This document shows, piece by piece, positions 7,226-14,235 of a DNA stretch of 25,577 nt. The position numbers and the translations under genes are program-made. Where the stretch lies: NCBI GenBank assembly GCA_964374025.1, contig CAYJWU010000010.1:1-25577 (forward strand). The letters run 5' to 3'. Under the pieces are notes generated by a model. The model had not been told where the DNA came from. It was given only the letters and a program-made list of their open reading frames with translations, and ran no database searches. Numbering within the stretch: position 1 is the first letter of the stretch; each line of letters opens with the position of its first letter. Source of the stretch: JBASTI01 sp964374025 (GTDB taxonomy: Bacteria; Patescibacteriota; Minisyncoccia; Spechtbacterales; HO2-43-30).

Positions 7226-8152
7226 ATGCAAGAGATAGTTGATCGTGTTGATGCGCTTTTGGGAGAAGGACGGATAGAAGATGTTATAAAACAGGTCAAC
7301 CAGCTTTTACTCGATATATTTACCGGAAATTCCTCCCAGGATTATTTTGCCGAGTTATTAGCGATCAGAGGGATGGCTTTCTACCGGCGCAAAAATTTCG
7401 AGGATGCTCGTACCGATTTCAGATTTTCTTTAAGTACTGATCCTGCAAACGAACGCGCCATTTACGGCATGGCGTATCTTGCCGCGTATGTAGATAAAGA
7501 TGTGGCGAAAACTCATGAATGGATGGAAAAACTGCCCGATAGCGCGGCGCGCGACAACGCATGGATGATTATAATGCGAAGTAACGAGTACATATCATCT
7601 AATGGACCCCTAAGTACTGACATAGAAGTGGCTGATGTACTCGCAAAATATCTTGCGCCAAATCCAGCCGATCCCCTCAATACAGCGAACCTGATGCACA
7701 ACGCGGGACGGTTCTTTCTTGCAGAAAGCGAGTATCATGAAAAAGACGGCGATATTGAGGAAGCAAGAATAGATAGAGTCTCAGCTGTGGCAGCCCTGTC
7801 TCTCTCGCTTGCACTTTACGGAACAGGTGAGATAAATCTCCACCATCGCGCCGCGGCGAATTACTGGATGTCGGTTGCGATGGAAAAAGTGCTTGGGCCC
7901 GCGGCCGCGATTCCATCGGCCTGCGAATCGCTCAAACTCTGGCATAAACAGCTCCTTCTTGATCAAGGTAATCCACATTACCAAAAAAGCTATAACGGAT
8001 CTCGGGAACGACTGATTGATCTATGCGAAAAAGGACTAGCCGACGAAATGACCGAAAAGGGGCCAGGACCGGGCAATTACCAGTACAACCTCCTTCAAGC
8101 CGCAGACGACACGCTCGCCGTAACACGCATTGAACCCCCGACAAACGATTAG
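7226..8152 (+). CDS. Tetratricopeptide-repeat-like protein of unknown role
   Basis: A 308-aa, helix-rich, probably cytoplasmic protein. At least one TPR-like unit is visible (about residues 45-80: LLAIRGMAFYRRKNFEDARTD then FRFSLSTDPANERAIYGMAY), with the alternating small and aromatic residues of TPR helices. Later parts are helical and Ala-rich (EEARIDRVSAVAALSLSLALY, HHRAAANYWMSVAMEKV) but match TPR less well. There is no signal peptide or catalytic motif. The ATG at 7226 has AAGGAGGT 5 nt upstream; the frame is open further upstream but only as an overlap with the preceding small gene. It is followed by a strong terminator. The protein-interaction role is inferred only from the fold. Confidence 0.7.
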   Translation: MQEIVDRVDALLGEGRIEDVIKQVNQLLLDIFTGNSSQDYFAELLAIRGMAFYRRKNFEDARTDFRFSLSTDPANERAIYGMAYLAAYVDKDVAKTHEWMEKLPDSAARDNAWMIIMRSNEYISSNGPLSTDIEVADVLAKYLAPNPADPLNTANLMHNAGRFFLAESEYHEKDGDIEEARIDRVSAVAALSLSLALYGTGEINLHHRAAANYWMSVAMEKVLGPAAAIPSACESLKLWHKQLLLDQGNPHYQKSYNGSRERLIDLCEKGLADEMTEKGPGPGNYQYNLLQAADDTLAVTRIEPPTND

Positions 8153-8167
8153 ATGACTCAAAACAAT

Positions 8168-8196
8168 AGCGCTCCGACATCGGAGCGCTTTTTTAT
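8168..8196 (+). terminator. Strong intrinsic terminator
   Basis: AGCGCTCCGA (8168-8177) and TCGGAGCGCT (8180-8189) form an essentially perfect stem and are followed by TTTTTTA. On the minus strand it lies just past the glmS relic (8200-8223) and is followed there by ATTGTTTTG. It could once have ended the original glmS transcript. Confidence 0.85.
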
Positions 8197-8199
8197 TTA

Positions 8200-8223
8200 T
8201 TACTCTACCGTCACACTTTTCGC
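8200..8223 (-). pseudogene. Relic of a glmS 3' end (AKSVTVE-stop)
   Basis: The minus-strand codons GCG AAA AGT GTG ACG GTA GAG TAA spell AKSVTVE-stop, exactly the last seven residues and stop of the intact GlmS that ends at 8978. The relic has no open frame: the codon before GCG is TAA. Compared with the intact gene, 7 of 24 bases differ and all 7 changes are synonymous, including TCA versus AGT for Ser. It is therefore not a recent duplicate but the tail of a diverged, once functional glmS. It lies on the same strand 755 bp beyond the present glmS stop, on the far side of the PaaX-like gene and its palindromes. Confidence 0.7.
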
Positions 8224-8233
8224 TTATTCCTTC

Positions 8234-8271
8234 AGATTTACATAGTGTACGATCGTGGCTTATGTAAATCT
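8234..8271. repeat. Palindrome copy 1 with core CACGATCGTA (read on minus strand)
   Basis: AGATTTACATA (8234-8244) and TATGTAAATCT (8261-8271) are perfect inverted arms around a central ACGATCGT (8249-8256), all with one centre at 8252.5. The 10-mer CACGATCGTA reads on the minus strand, opposite to copy 2, so copies 1 and 2 face each other across the PaaX-like gene. Confidence 0.85.
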
Positions 8272-8280
8272 TGTTCTGCC

Positions 8281-8919
8281 TCACGCTAAATTAAACTTCT
8301 TACGGAACAACGCATCGGGCTCAATCGTATCGGCGAGTATAAACCGCACATCTCCGTGAAACTCAAATCTGCACATCTTTATAAACTCTCGGAGTTCATC
8401 TCTTATTTCATACGGAAATATCCAAACGCTTTTTTGCAGTTCCTCAAACCCAATCCACTTCAGCTGGCGCCGTAAATAGTCCCTGTCTTTTCGGGTAGTT
8501 TCTTCTATATCAAAAACAACCATGCGCCACTTACCGTCCCATTTTTTATCTAACTGTTTACTCTTCATTTGAAATTTCAAAATCTCTCTTATGCCCTTCG
8601 GCGTAAGATAGACGGTCTGTTTCCCTTTTCTTTTTATGTATCCGCCTTTCTCCAAGCTAGAAACGCCCCCCGTAAGCTGTGAAGCTGAATATGAACGGCG
8701 TCGCATTTCGGGGTGCCAAGTAGCAAGGCCTATAAATGGCGGGCCACCTGCGCTATTCAAATCCTTCACAATCTCGCCCAAAGATTTAGCTTCTCTTGCT
8801 ATTGTGGAAAGTATTGCTGCAGCTACCGAGCTCGGCTTCAACGACTTTCTTCTATAATGCTTTTTCATATACTCTTTAATGTATTTTTCTGTTTTCTTCC
8901 TATCGGATATAGAATCCAT
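8281..8919 (-). CDS. PaaX-like protein: winged-helix N-terminus and Cas2-like C-terminal domain
   Basis: A 212-aa protein resembling PaaX-family transcriptional repressors, which join a DNA-binding winged helix to a Cas2-like ferredoxin domain. Residues about 30-120 (VAAAILSTIA ... LTGGVSSLEKGGYIKRKGKQ) look like winged helix and wing. Residues 127-175 (KKWDGKWRMVVFDIEETTRK onward, LRRQLKWIGFEELQKSVWIF) match the Cas2/PaaX central domain and keep the Asp of VVFDI. No CRISPR array or cas1 is in the window, so it is probably not an adaptation Cas2. I chose ATG 8919 because palindrome copy 2 supplies a TTTACA-N18-TATATA promoter starting transcription about 8 nt upstream; the in-frame GTG at 8946 lies inside the palindrome. 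No SD is present. The gene may repress itself through that palindrome. Confidence 0.75.
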   Translation of the reverse strand: MDSISDRKKTEKYIKEYMKKHYRRKSLKPSSVAAAILSTIAREAKSLGEIVKDLNSAGGPPFIGLATWHPEMRRRSYSASQLTGGVSSLEKGGYIKRKGKQTVYLTPKGIREILKFQMKSKQLDKKWDGKWRMVVFDIEETTRKDRDYLRRQLKWIGFEELQKSVWIFPYEIRDELREFIKMCRFEFHGDVRFILADTIEPDALFRKKFNLA

Positions 8920-8928
8920 AATAATACA

Positions 8929-8968
8929 ATTATTTATATAACCCACGATCGTATCTTATGTAAATAAT
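8929..8968. repeat. Palindrome copy 2 with core CACGATCGTA, also the PaaX-like gene's promoter
   Basis: ATTATTTATATAA (8929-8941) and TTATGTAAATAAT (8956-8968) pair with a single G-T around ACGATCGT (8945-8952). On the minus strand the same bases provide TTTACA (8959-8964) and TATATA (8935-8940) with an 18-bp spacer holding the core, a suitable place for an operator. Confidence 0.85.
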
Positions 8969-8977
8969 CTAACCTAA

Positions 8978-10810
8978 TTATTCTACAGTCACTGACTTTG
9001 CCAAATTTCTCGGCTTATCAACGTCGCAACCGCGCAGGGCCGCGATGTGATAAGCAAGGAGTTGAAGCGGCACAACAGTTATAACCGGGCTTAACATTTC
9101 AAGGGTTTTGGGGAGATAGATTACATCGTCAGCAACACTCTCTAGTTTTTTATTGCCTTTGGTTGTAAGCGCGATTACCGGTCCCCCGCGGGCTTTGATT
9201 TCCTCAATGTTTGAAAGCATTTTGTCATGCACAGAATCCTTCATGCAAATTGCGACGGTTGGAAATTTTTTATCTATGAGGGCTATGGTTCCATGTTTTA
9301 TCTCTCCGCCGCTCAATCCTTCGGCATGCGCGTATGAAATCTCCTTAAGTTTTAGCGCTCCTTCGAGGGCTATTGGGTAGTTATACTTTCTGCCGAGAAA
9401 AAGAAAGTTTGGAAAACTTTTATATTTCGCTGCTATTTTTTTTATATTATTATTTTGGCGCAACGCGCTTTTTGTAAGTTCGGGCAAACGCGTGATTTCC
9501 CGAGCTATCCGCTCGCCAAACACATATGACATTCCCCGCGATCGCCCCAAATACAAAGTCAGGAGTGCAAGGACCGTAAGTTGTGAGGTGAATACCTTGG
9601 TGGAGGCAACGCCAATCTCCGGCCCCGCATGGTTATACACGCCTGCGTCCGTCGCGCGCGCTATGGAAGAACCAACAGTATTTACTATACCCAAACATAA
9701 TGCTCCTTTTTCTTTTGCCTCGCGAAGCGCGGCCAACGTATCTGCGGTTTCTCCGGACTGGGATATAAAAATCACGGCAGTGTTCTTGTCCACTATCGGC
9801 TTTCTATATCTAAACTCTGACGCAAAGTCAGCTTCGGTGGGAATACCCGCGTATTCTTCAAGCATATATTCCCCGACAAGACCCGCGTGGTAGGCTGTGC
9901 CGCAGGCAATTATCTTAATTTTATCTATGGTTCTCAAACGTTCCTTTACGGGATTTAGTCCTCCAAGATGCGCCAATCCTTCGTCTTGTATGAGGCGCCC
10001 TCTTATAGAGTTCTCCAACGCTTCCGGCTGTTCAAATATTTCCTTGAGCATAAAATGCGGATATCCGCCTTTCTGCGCCTCTTCCAATCCCCATTCAAGC
10101 TCGGTCGCGGGCCGATCCTTCGCAACCCTGGATAGATCCGCGATACGAAAACCGGATTTTGTAAGCACTGCTATGTCGCCGTCCTCAAGATAAATAACTT
10201 TATTTGTGTGCGAAAGCACTGCCGAGGGATCCGAGGCAATCATATACTCTTCCTCCCCTACGCCGATAAGAAGGGGGCTTGCCAAGCGCGCGGCAACAAT
10301 TTTATGCGGGTCTTTTTTTGATATAGCCGCAATGCCGTAAGTGCCTTTCACAACCTGCAGGGCGCGCCTTACGGCCTCCTCCAGCGTATAGTCGGAGTAT
10401 TCCTCTATAAGATGGGGCAAAACTTCCGTGTCTGTGTGCGAGGTAAATTTATGTCCTTTCTTCATCAATCTGTCTTTGATTTGCTTGTAATTTTCAATAA
10501 TTCCGTTGTGCACTAAATAAATATTTTTTTTGCAGTCGGTGTGGGGATGGGCATTTTTTACTGTTGGCGCCCCGTGAGTTGCCCAGCGCGTCTGCATCAC
10601 CAGGGATGACCCAAAAACTTCCCCCCATGGCACCTTCTTTTCTAGTTCCGAAATTCTCCCTACTGCCTTTGCGCAGAATATGTTGCGAGTTCTATCATCA
10701 AAAACAGCCATGCCCGAAGAGTCATAGCCCCTATACTCAAGGCGCTTCAGCGCCTCAAGCCCAATCCTTGGATCATTTTGTTTGCCAATGTAGCCAACAA
10801 TGCCGCACAT
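8978..10810 (-). CDS. glmS: Glutamine-fructose-6-phosphate aminotransferase
   Basis: This enzyme makes glucosamine 6-phosphate from fructose 6-phosphate and glutamine, the first step toward UDP-GlcNAc and peptidoglycan. It has 610 aa, the usual length. Cys2 of MCGIVGYIG is the glutaminase nucleophile; QTRWATHGAP and LVHNGIIENY belong to the same N-terminal domain (about 1-220). Two SIS sugar-isomerase domains follow (IACGTAYHAG, SQSGETADT, then EGLSGGEIKHG). The terminal DKPRNLAKSVTVE carries the conserved catalytic Lys. Transcription may start from a TATAAT at 10830-10835, giving a leader of about a dozen bases without SD. A relic of another glmS terminus lies at 8200-8223, so part or all of this gene may have been exchanged. 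No glmS ribozyme was recognised upstream. Confidence 0.96.
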   Translation of the reverse strand: MCGIVGYIGKQNDPRIGLEALKRLEYRGYDSSGMAVFDDRTRNIFCAKAVGRISELEKKVPWGEVFGSSLVMQTRWATHGAPTVKNAHPHTDCKKNIYLVHNGIIENYKQIKDRLMKKGHKFTSHTDTEVLPHLIEEYSDYTLEEAVRRALQVVKGTYGIAAISKKDPHKIVAARLASPLLIGVGEEEYMIASDPSAVLSHTNKVIYLEDGDIAVLTKSGFRIADLSRVAKDRPATELEWGLEEAQKGGYPHFMLKEIFEQPEALENSIRGRLIQDEGLAHLGGLNPVKERLRTIDKIKIIACGTAYHAGLVGEYMLEEYAGIPTEADFASEFRYRKPIVDKNTAVIFISQSGETADTLAALREAKEKGALCLGIVNTVGSSIARATDAGVYNHAGPEIGVASTKVFTSQLTVLALLTLYLGRSRGMSYVFGERIAREITRLPELTKSALRQNNNIKKIAAKYKSFPNFLFLGRKYNYPIALEGALKLKEISYAHAEGLSGGEIKHGTIALIDKKFPTVAICMKDSVHDKMLSNIEEIKARGGPVIALTTKGNKKLESVADDVIYLPKTLEMLSPVITVVPLQLLAYHIAALRGCDVDKPRNLAKSVTVE

Positions 10811-10901
10811 ACTATTGACGCTTTACTAAATTATACTAACATGCCCCCATACACTACCGCAATGGAAGGAGGGGATCTGATACGTGAGTCTGCTCCCCTC
10901 G

Positions 10902-10931
10902 CCCTGACGAATATGTCAGGGTTTTATTTTT
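10902..10931 (+). terminator. Plus-strand intrinsic terminator with no upstream gene
   Basis: CCCTGAC (10902-10908), a 6-nt loop, GTCAGGG (10915-10921), then TTTTATTTTT. No convincing plus-strand gene lies upstream; only a tiny frame GTG AGT CTG CTC CCC TCG CCC TGA with an AAGGAGG before it. It might end a small RNA, or be part of the stacked hairpins between glmS and the acyl-CoA dehydrogenase. Confidence 0.5.
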
Positions 10932-10973
10932 GTCATATAGTTCACGATCGTAAAACATATGACAAAAATAAAA
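10922..10973. repeat. Palindrome copy 3 with core CACGATCGTA
   Basis: The 17-bp arms TTTTATTTTTGTCATAT (10922-10938) and ATATGACAAAAATAAAA (10957-10973) are perfectly complementary around CACGATCGTA (10943-10952). The arm sequence differs from copies 1 and 2, but the symmetry and core are kept, so compensating changes preserve the palindrome. It lies in the 192-bp gap between glmS and the acyl-CoA dehydrogenase, with no PaaX-like gene beside it. Confidence 0.85.
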
Positions 10974-10991
10974 GGGGGCTTGTGTCCCCTT
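10963..10991 (-). terminator. Terminator of the mutase / acyl-CoA dehydrogenase operon
   Basis: On the minus strand AAGGGG (10986-10991) pairs with CCCCTT (10972-10977) across an 8-nt loop and runs into TTATTTTTG, which is also an arm of palindrome copy 3. Confidence 0.65.
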
Positions 10992-11002
10992 ATGAACCCT
11001 TT

Positions 11003-12175
11003 TTAACCCCTTGCTATCACGAGTTTTTGGATGTCCGATGTGCCCTCGTATGTAATTGTCGCTAACGCATCATGAAGAATAGACATTGCTGTGGATGCCG
11101 TTGTGTAGCCAAAGCCGCCTTGTATTCTGTAGTTAAACATCGCGCATTCTACGGCGGTTTCGGACGCGAAAAGCTTTGCTTGCGCGGCTTCAACCCTGTA
11201 GTCCAGACCGGAATCTTTTGCGCAAGACGCTTCCAGCGTAAGCTCCCATGCCCTATCAACTTTTTGCTGAAGGTGCTTTAACCGCCGGGCATGACTTTCC
11301 ATTTTGATTACCGGCTTGCCAAAAGCAATACGCGCATTGCCGTATTTCTCCGCTTCAAACAACGCGCGTCTTGCGATCCCTACGGCCTGCGCTGCGATAT
11401 TTACACGCCCATTGTTTAGAGTCTCCATAGCTATATGAAAGCCCCTCCCAACTTCGCCAAGAACATTCTCGTCCGGAACAAAAACGTTATCGAGGACCAC
11501 TTCCGCAAAATGAGAACACTTAAGTCCCCACTTGGAGATAACATTTACTTTAACTCCGGGGGTCTTTAAACCGGGTTCGTCGCTTTCTAGAATAAACGCG
11601 GTAATCCCGCCGTGTCTCTTTCCCGAAGTGTCTCCTTTAATCCTTCCGAACACTACGCCCACAGATGCGTTATCGGCATTGGTAATATACAGCTTTACGC
11701 CTTTAAGTATCCATCCTTGCTTATCCCGGTCTCTTTCAGCGCTTGCGCGTATATTTGCTGCGTCAGAACCCGCTTCCGGCTCCGTGAGCGCGTAGCAGCC
11801 GAGTATTTCTCCGGTTGCAAGACGCGGGAGAATACGCTTCTTTTGTTCCTCATTGCCAAAAGTCATAATCGGGAATCCGGCGAGAGAAACGTTTGCGCTC
11901 CAGATGAGCTGCAAACTTGGCCAGTAAAACGCCAATCGTTCCCCAGCCACACAGGTTGCATCCGTGCTCATTGCCATCCCGCCATATTTCTCCGGGAACG
12001 GCATACCCATTAGGCCCATTTCTGAAATCTTGGATACATGATAAGACGGGAACTCGCCGCCCAACTCCAACTCACCGTATCCAACATTTAAGACTTCGGC
12101 CAATCCGAAACCGTCAATAAACCTTCTTACTAGTCTTACGTCTTCGTTGCTTTCTGCTACACTCGCAAGAGTCAT
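11003..12175 (-). CDS. Acyl-CoA dehydrogenase
   Basis: An FAD flavoenzyme of 390 aa that introduces the alpha-beta double bond in acyl-CoA thioesters. Visible signatures are CYALTEPEAGSDAANI (residues 128-143, FAD/substrate site), the second signature near GGFGYTTAS, and YEGTSDIQKLVIAR at the C-terminus. In that last motif the Glu of YEGT (about 377) is the catalytic base position of short- and branched-chain members. The ATG at 12175 has AGGAGG 8 nt upstream, which overlaps the stop of the mutase gene; a GTG three codons earlier sits on the SD. Coupling to the mutase suggests use of a branched- or short-chain acyl-CoA, but specificity cannot be read. Reoxidation would need an electron-transfer flavoprotein, not encoded here. 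Confidence 0.92.
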   Translation of the reverse strand: MTLASVAESNEDVRLVRRFIDGFGLAEVLNVGYGELELGGEFPSYHVSKISEMGLMGMPFPEKYGGMAMSTDATCVAGERLAFYWPSLQLIWSANVSLAGFPIMTFGNEEQKKRILPRLATGEILGCYALTEPEAGSDAANIRASAERDRDKQGWILKGVKLYITNADNASVGVVFGRIKGDTSGKRHGGITAFILESDEPGLKTPGVKVNVISKWGLKCSHFAEVVLDNVFVPDENVLGEVGRGFHIAMETLNNGRVNIAAQAVGIARRALFEAEKYGNARIAFGKPVIKMESHARRLKHLQQKVDRAWELTLEASCAKDSGLDYRVEAAQAKLFASETAVECAMFNYRIQGGFGYTTASTAMSILHDALATITYEGTSDIQKLVIARG

Positions 12176-12187
12176 TTTTCCCACCTC

Positions 12188-13750
12188 CTATGCCAATATC
12201 TTGTAATCGCCGTATATGTGTTTGAGCACTTGGACTATCTCTCCTTCGGTAGCAAGCGCCTCCACTGCTTCTATAATGGAGGGCATCACGTTCTCGTTGC
12301 TGCGGGCCGCTCTTTCCACTTCGCGCAGCGCCTGACACACCGCTCTATTGTCTCTCCTTGAGCGAAGTTTTGATAAACGCTGAATTTGAACTATCCTGTT
12401 TCTCGGATTCGGACGAAAAATGGTCTCGATTTTATCATCTTCTTTGTTTTGAAACCTGTTTACACCGACAATAATCTCTTCGCCCCTTTTCTTTCTATCC
12501 TCAAATTCTAAAGATGAGCGCTCTATCTCACCGCGCGGAAAATCGTTTTCCACGGCGCGTACCATGCCGCCCATTTTATCAATACGCTCGATGTAGAGAA
12601 GCGCCTCCTCCTCTATCTCTCTTGTTAAGCGCTCTATGTAATACGAACCGCCGAGCGGATCGACAACATCGCTAACCCCGCTCTCATGCGCGATAATCTG
12701 TTGCGTGCGGAGGGCAAGTAACGCTGCTTCCTCCGACGGCAAGCTAATTTGCTCATCCCAGGCGTCCGTATGCACGCTTTGCGCGCCCCCAAGCACAGCG
12801 GCAAGCGCCTGTAAAGTCACGCGCATTATATTGTTCCTCGGCTGCTGCGCTACCAGAGAAACGCCGGAGGTCTGGGCGTGGAAACGCAGTTTTAGCGACC
12901 TTTCGTCTCTTGCGCCAAATCGTTCGCGCATAATATACGCCCACATGCGCCGCGCGGCTCTGAACTTTGCGATCTCTTCAAAAAAGTTATTACAAGAGTT
13001 GAAAAAGAAAGAAAATCGCGGCGCGAAAGAATCCACGTCAAGCCCGCGCTCTGCGCACGCTTCGACATAGGCGATGCCATCGGCCAAAGTAAAAGCAAGC
13101 TCCTGAACTGCCGTAGCGCCAGCTTCCCGCATGTGATACCCGGATATGCTTACCGGATTATACGCGGGCATGTATTTTGTGCAAAACTCCACGGTATCAA
13201 CAAATACCTTCATCGCCGGCCTATGCGGGACAATAGTTTCGTTTTGGCTCGTGTATTCTTTCAGTATATCGTTTTGGATCGTGCCCCGAAGATTTGTAAG
13301 CTTAGCCCTCTTCCTTTTTGCAGTTGCTGCGTACATCGCAAGCAAGACGCAAGCTGGGGCATTTATAGTCATTGATACGCTAACTTCTCTCTGTCCTAGG
13401 GGGATGCCGCGGAACAAACGCGCCATGTCTTCTACGCTGTCGATCGCGACTCCCCCCTTGCCTACTTCACCGATAGAATGATCGTCGTCAGAATCGTAGC
13501 CAAGAAGCGTGGCCAAGTCAAAAGCGGTAGAAAAACCAGTTTCTCCTTCCGCCCAAAGTTTTTTAAACCGTTCGTTTGTATGGTCAGCAAGGCCAAATCC
13601 GGCAAACTGCCGCATTGTCCAAATCTTTCCCCTATATCCGCTCGGATGTATGCCGCGCGTATAGGGGAACTCTCCGGGAAATCCTATATCTTTCAAAAAA
13701 TCTATGCCCTTCAGATCGTCCGGCGTCCAAAGAATCTTCTCTCTTTTCAT
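12188..13750 (-). CDS. Acyl-CoA mutase large subunit (methylmalonyl-CoA mutase family), catalytic domain only
   Basis: The catalytic TIM-barrel subunit of a coenzyme-B12 carbon-skeleton mutase (520 aa). Visible motifs include FPYTRGIHPSGYRGKIWTMR (28-47), FDLATLLGYDSDD (77-89), GTIQNDILKEYTSQNET (157-172), PVSISGYHMREAGATA (199-214), RFHAQTSGVSLVAQQP (289-304) and DAWDEQISLPSEEAALLALR (329-348). There is no C-terminal B12-binding domain (DxHxxG), so a separate small subunit is required and is not in the window. Methylmalonyl-CoA mutases usually read PTMY where this has PSGY, so the substrate could be isobutyryl- or another acyl-CoA. The ATG follows GAGGTG by 8 nt. It leads an operon with the acyl-CoA dehydrogenase. 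Confidence 0.9.
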   Translation of the reverse strand: MKREKILWTPDDLKGIDFLKDIGFPGEFPYTRGIHPSGYRGKIWTMRQFAGFGLADHTNERFKKLWAEGETGFSTAFDLATLLGYDSDDDHSIGEVGKGGVAIDSVEDMARLFRGIPLGQREVSVSMTINAPACVLLAMYAATAKRKRAKLTNLRGTIQNDILKEYTSQNETIVPHRPAMKVFVDTVEFCTKYMPAYNPVSISGYHMREAGATAVQELAFTLADGIAYVEACAERGLDVDSFAPRFSFFFNSCNNFFEEIAKFRAARRMWAYIMRERFGARDERSLKLRFHAQTSGVSLVAQQPRNNIMRVTLQALAAVLGGAQSVHTDAWDEQISLPSEEAALLALRTQQIIAHESGVSDVVDPLGGSYYIERLTREIEEEALLYIERIDKMGGMVRAVENDFPRGEIERSSLEFEDRKKRGEEIIVGVNRFQNKEDDKIETIFRPNPRNRIVQIQRLSKLRSRRDNRAVCQALREVERAARSNENVMPSIIEAVEALATEGEIVQVLKHIYGDYKILA

Positions 13751-13788
13751 AACTTTTTCACCTCGTATATTGTCAAAGGTCTCCGATC

Positions 13789-13817
13789 GTTATACCATAA
13801 CCCATACGAAAACGAAA
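13789..13817 (-). promoter_or_regulatory. Possible extended -10 promoter for the mutase operon
   Basis: Minus strand: TTTCGT (13812-13817), 17 bp, TATAAC (13789-13794) with TG one base upstream. The start would fall about 30 nt before the mutase ATG. The same 84-bp gap must also hold the promoter of the divergent gene at 13835. Confidence 0.4.
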
Positions 13818-13834
13818 GCAGAGGAGATTAGAAA

Positions 13835-14191
13835 TTGCTGCAGAAAACAACGGAGTTTATAGGTAAGTATATTTTGTTCTTTTTACCGCAGTCAACGCCG
13901 GGCACCATGGAGCACCCGTGGGATTATGTAGCGCACTTCATTGTGAGTTTCGCGGGCGTCGGTATTCTGTATCTCGCCCTGTTCTTTCCGCTAATAAAAG
14001 CGCTCGGAGTACAGCCCAAGATAGCAATTTTTACGAGCGCTGCAATAATGCTAGTTATTGGGATAATAAAAGAGGTCAACGACAAAAATCTTGGGAAAAC
14101 AGACATGGCTGGGGATATTACGGCAGACATACTTGGCATCGCTCTTGCGGTAATAGTGGCCCTTGTAGGCATGAAACTTTTGGTCCAATAA
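13835..14191 (+). CDS. Small membrane protein with KExxD...DxxADxxG motif (YfiM/VanZ-like)
   Basis: A 118-aa membrane protein starting with TTG at 13835, eight nt after GGAG. Three hydrophobic segments are visible, at about residues 30-55, 63-78 and 95-116. The polar stretch IGIIKEVNDKNLGKTDMAGD then ITADILG recalls the KE..D.......D..AD..G pattern of small YfiM/DUF2279-type and VanZ-like membrane proteins, whose function is poorly known. It is divergent from the mutase operon and upstream of an independently promoted gene. The membrane location is well supported; the family assignment is tentative. Confidence 0.7.
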   Translation: MLQKTTEFIGKYILFFLPQSTPGTMEHPWDYVAHFIVSFAGVGILYLALFFPLIKALGVQPKIAIFTSAAIMLVIGIIKEVNDKNLGKTDMAGDITADILGIALAVIVALVGMKLLVQ

Positions 14192-14206
14192 CTCCTCCTG
14201 GCACTA

Positions 14207-14235
14207 TTGACAAAGTATTTACTTGGGTGTATAAT
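14207..14235 (+). promoter_or_regulatory. Perfect consensus promoter
   Basis: TTGACA (14207-14212), 17 bp, TATAAT (14230-14235). Transcription should start near 14242, about 33 nt upstream of the ATG at 14275. This is the strongest promoter sequence seen in the window. Confidence 0.85.

Larger units (their letters stand above)
8234..8968 (-). mobile_element. Candidate 0.7-kb element: PaaX/Cas2-like gene between inverted palindromes, next to the glmS terminus
   Basis: One gene fills a unit bounded by palindromes 8234-8271 and 8929-8968, whose shared 10-mer is in opposite orientation at each end. On one side lies the stop of the intact glmS (8978) and on the other a relic of a different glmS tail (8200-8223). 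This resembles integration at a gene's 3' end with displacement of the original terminus. No known transposase or integrase is present, so the classification is inference. The alternative is a self-regulated gene carried in with an acquired glmS. Confidence 0.4.

Noticed and set aside
8281..8919. CRISPR adaptation protein Cas2
   Set aside because: The C-terminal half is Cas2-like, but it follows a winged-helix domain as in PaaX. There is no cas1 and no direct-repeat array anywhere in the window.
10811..10900. glmS ribozyme or riboswitch upstream of glmS
   Set aside because: The minus-strand leader downstream of the TATAAT is only about a dozen bases, and no glmS-ribozyme core sequence is visible.
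13776..13796. GGTNTNCGATCG inverted repeat near the mutase promoter as another palindrome copy
   Set aside because: The core ACGATCGT is not present and the arms are short and imperfect; it was kept out of the repeat family.
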